A stretch of 13,283 nucleotides of DNA from assembly GCA_019308985.1 (NCBI GenBank), contig JAFDHB010000098.1, positions 1 through 13,283 of the forward strand, given 5' to 3'. A program made the position numbers and the translations under genes. The notes under the pieces were generated by a model. That model made no database searches, had not been told where the DNA came from, and saw only the letters and a list, made by a program, of their open reading frames with translations. This DNA comes from Deltaproteobacteria bacterium (lineage in GTDB: Bacteria > Desulfobacterota > DSM-4660 > Desulfatiglandales > HGW-15). Positions 13,119 to 13,283 of this stretch are shown in pieces; position 1 is the first letter of the stretch, and each line of letters begins with the position of its first letter.

Positions 13119-13196
13119 ATCTTCGAAATTCAAAATAAAGACACTCTGAGGATTCGGCGGCTGTTTTTCAGTCTTTCCTGTTTTGGTCATTGTTAT

Positions 13197-13245
13197 TTGG
13201 AATTTGAGATTTGTTTGTAATTTGATGCTTGGAATTTCGGATTTG
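13197..13245. repeat. Degenerate direct repeats, TTGGAATTTnnGATTTG units
   Basis: TTGGAATTTGAGATTTG (13197-13213) recurs as TTGGAATTTCGGATTTG (13229-13245), 15 of 17 bases identical with a 32-bp period. A reversed relative (AAATTCCAAAACTCAAAT) lies at about 12942-12959 on the other side of the 151-bp element, so the units flank it in opposite orientation. Confidence 0.5.
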
Positions 13246-13283
13246 CGCGTCTCTGGGAAATGGGTCAAATATGGAGCATTGTT

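Larger units (their letters stand above)
12865..13283. other. Gene-free repeat island after the Lrp-type regulator
   Basis: These 419 bp contain no credible gene. After a weak hairpin, TCTGT/ACAGA (12912-12931), which might end the regulator transcript, they hold the 151-bp inverted-repeat element and the flanking TTGGAATTT-type units. The nested arrangement suggests repeated insertion into the same non-coding gap. Confidence 0.55.

Noticed and set aside
12865..13283. CRISPR array in the repeat-rich end
   Set aside because: Repeats are degenerate, few and inverted, with no regular spacers.

Overview
The window reads as a chromosomal segment of a mid-GC anaerobic bacterium. I suspect a Desulfobacterota-type (deltaproteobacterial) organism because of the split P-protein glycine cleavage genes, the catabolic-style arginine genes and the intergenic repeats. 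The taxonomic guess rests on memory of such genomes and is not proven here.

Layout. (1) Positions 1-1888, minus strand: glycine cleavage genes in the order gcvH, gcvPA, gcvPB. gcvPB is cut by the window edge, and the genes abut or overlap. They have a good sigma70-type promoter at 2106-2134. No gcvT is visible. (2) 2323-3219, plus strand: a small radical SAM protein with its own divergent promoter. (3) 3220-3566: a convergent gap with strong hairpins and a small inverted-repeat element. (4) 3567-11948, minus strand: read in transcription order, a ureohydrolase (agmatinase family), a glycine amidinotransferase-like enzyme, carbamate kinase, a cyclic-2,3-diphosphoglycerate-synthetase-like P-loop protein (COG2403), ornithine carbamoyltransferase and a sodium:solute symporter. 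(5) 12382-12864, plus strand: an Lrp/AsnC regulator divergent from the ureohydrolase. (6) 12865-13283: a repeat island with a 151-bp MITE-like element.

How the genes may work together. The minus-strand block looks like arginine or guanidino-compound catabolism. Ornithine carbamoyltransferase and carbamate kinase are the last two steps of the arginine deiminase pathway, which makes ATP from citrulline. No canonical arginine deiminase is present. A GATM-like amidinotransferase (Asp200, His259, Cys371) and a complete binuclear-metal ureohydrolase sit in its place. One model is Arg + Gly giving ornithine + guanidinoacetate, which the ureohydrolase splits to glycine and urea; the glycine could feed the glycine cleavage system. 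Another is that the amidinotransferase homologue acts hydrolytically as a deiminase substitute. The COG2403 protein lies between the two carbamoyl-transfer enzymes and has no clear role.

Regulation. The amidinotransferase has its own strong promoter with three palindromes and a leader of roughly 300 nt. That leader carries a 26-codon ORF with a consensus ribosome site. The ORF overlaps two mutually exclusive hairpins, an arrangement like an attenuator. The carbamate kinase and ornithine carbamoyltransferase leaders also contain long or competing stem-loops. The Lrp-type protein is the obvious candidate regulator.
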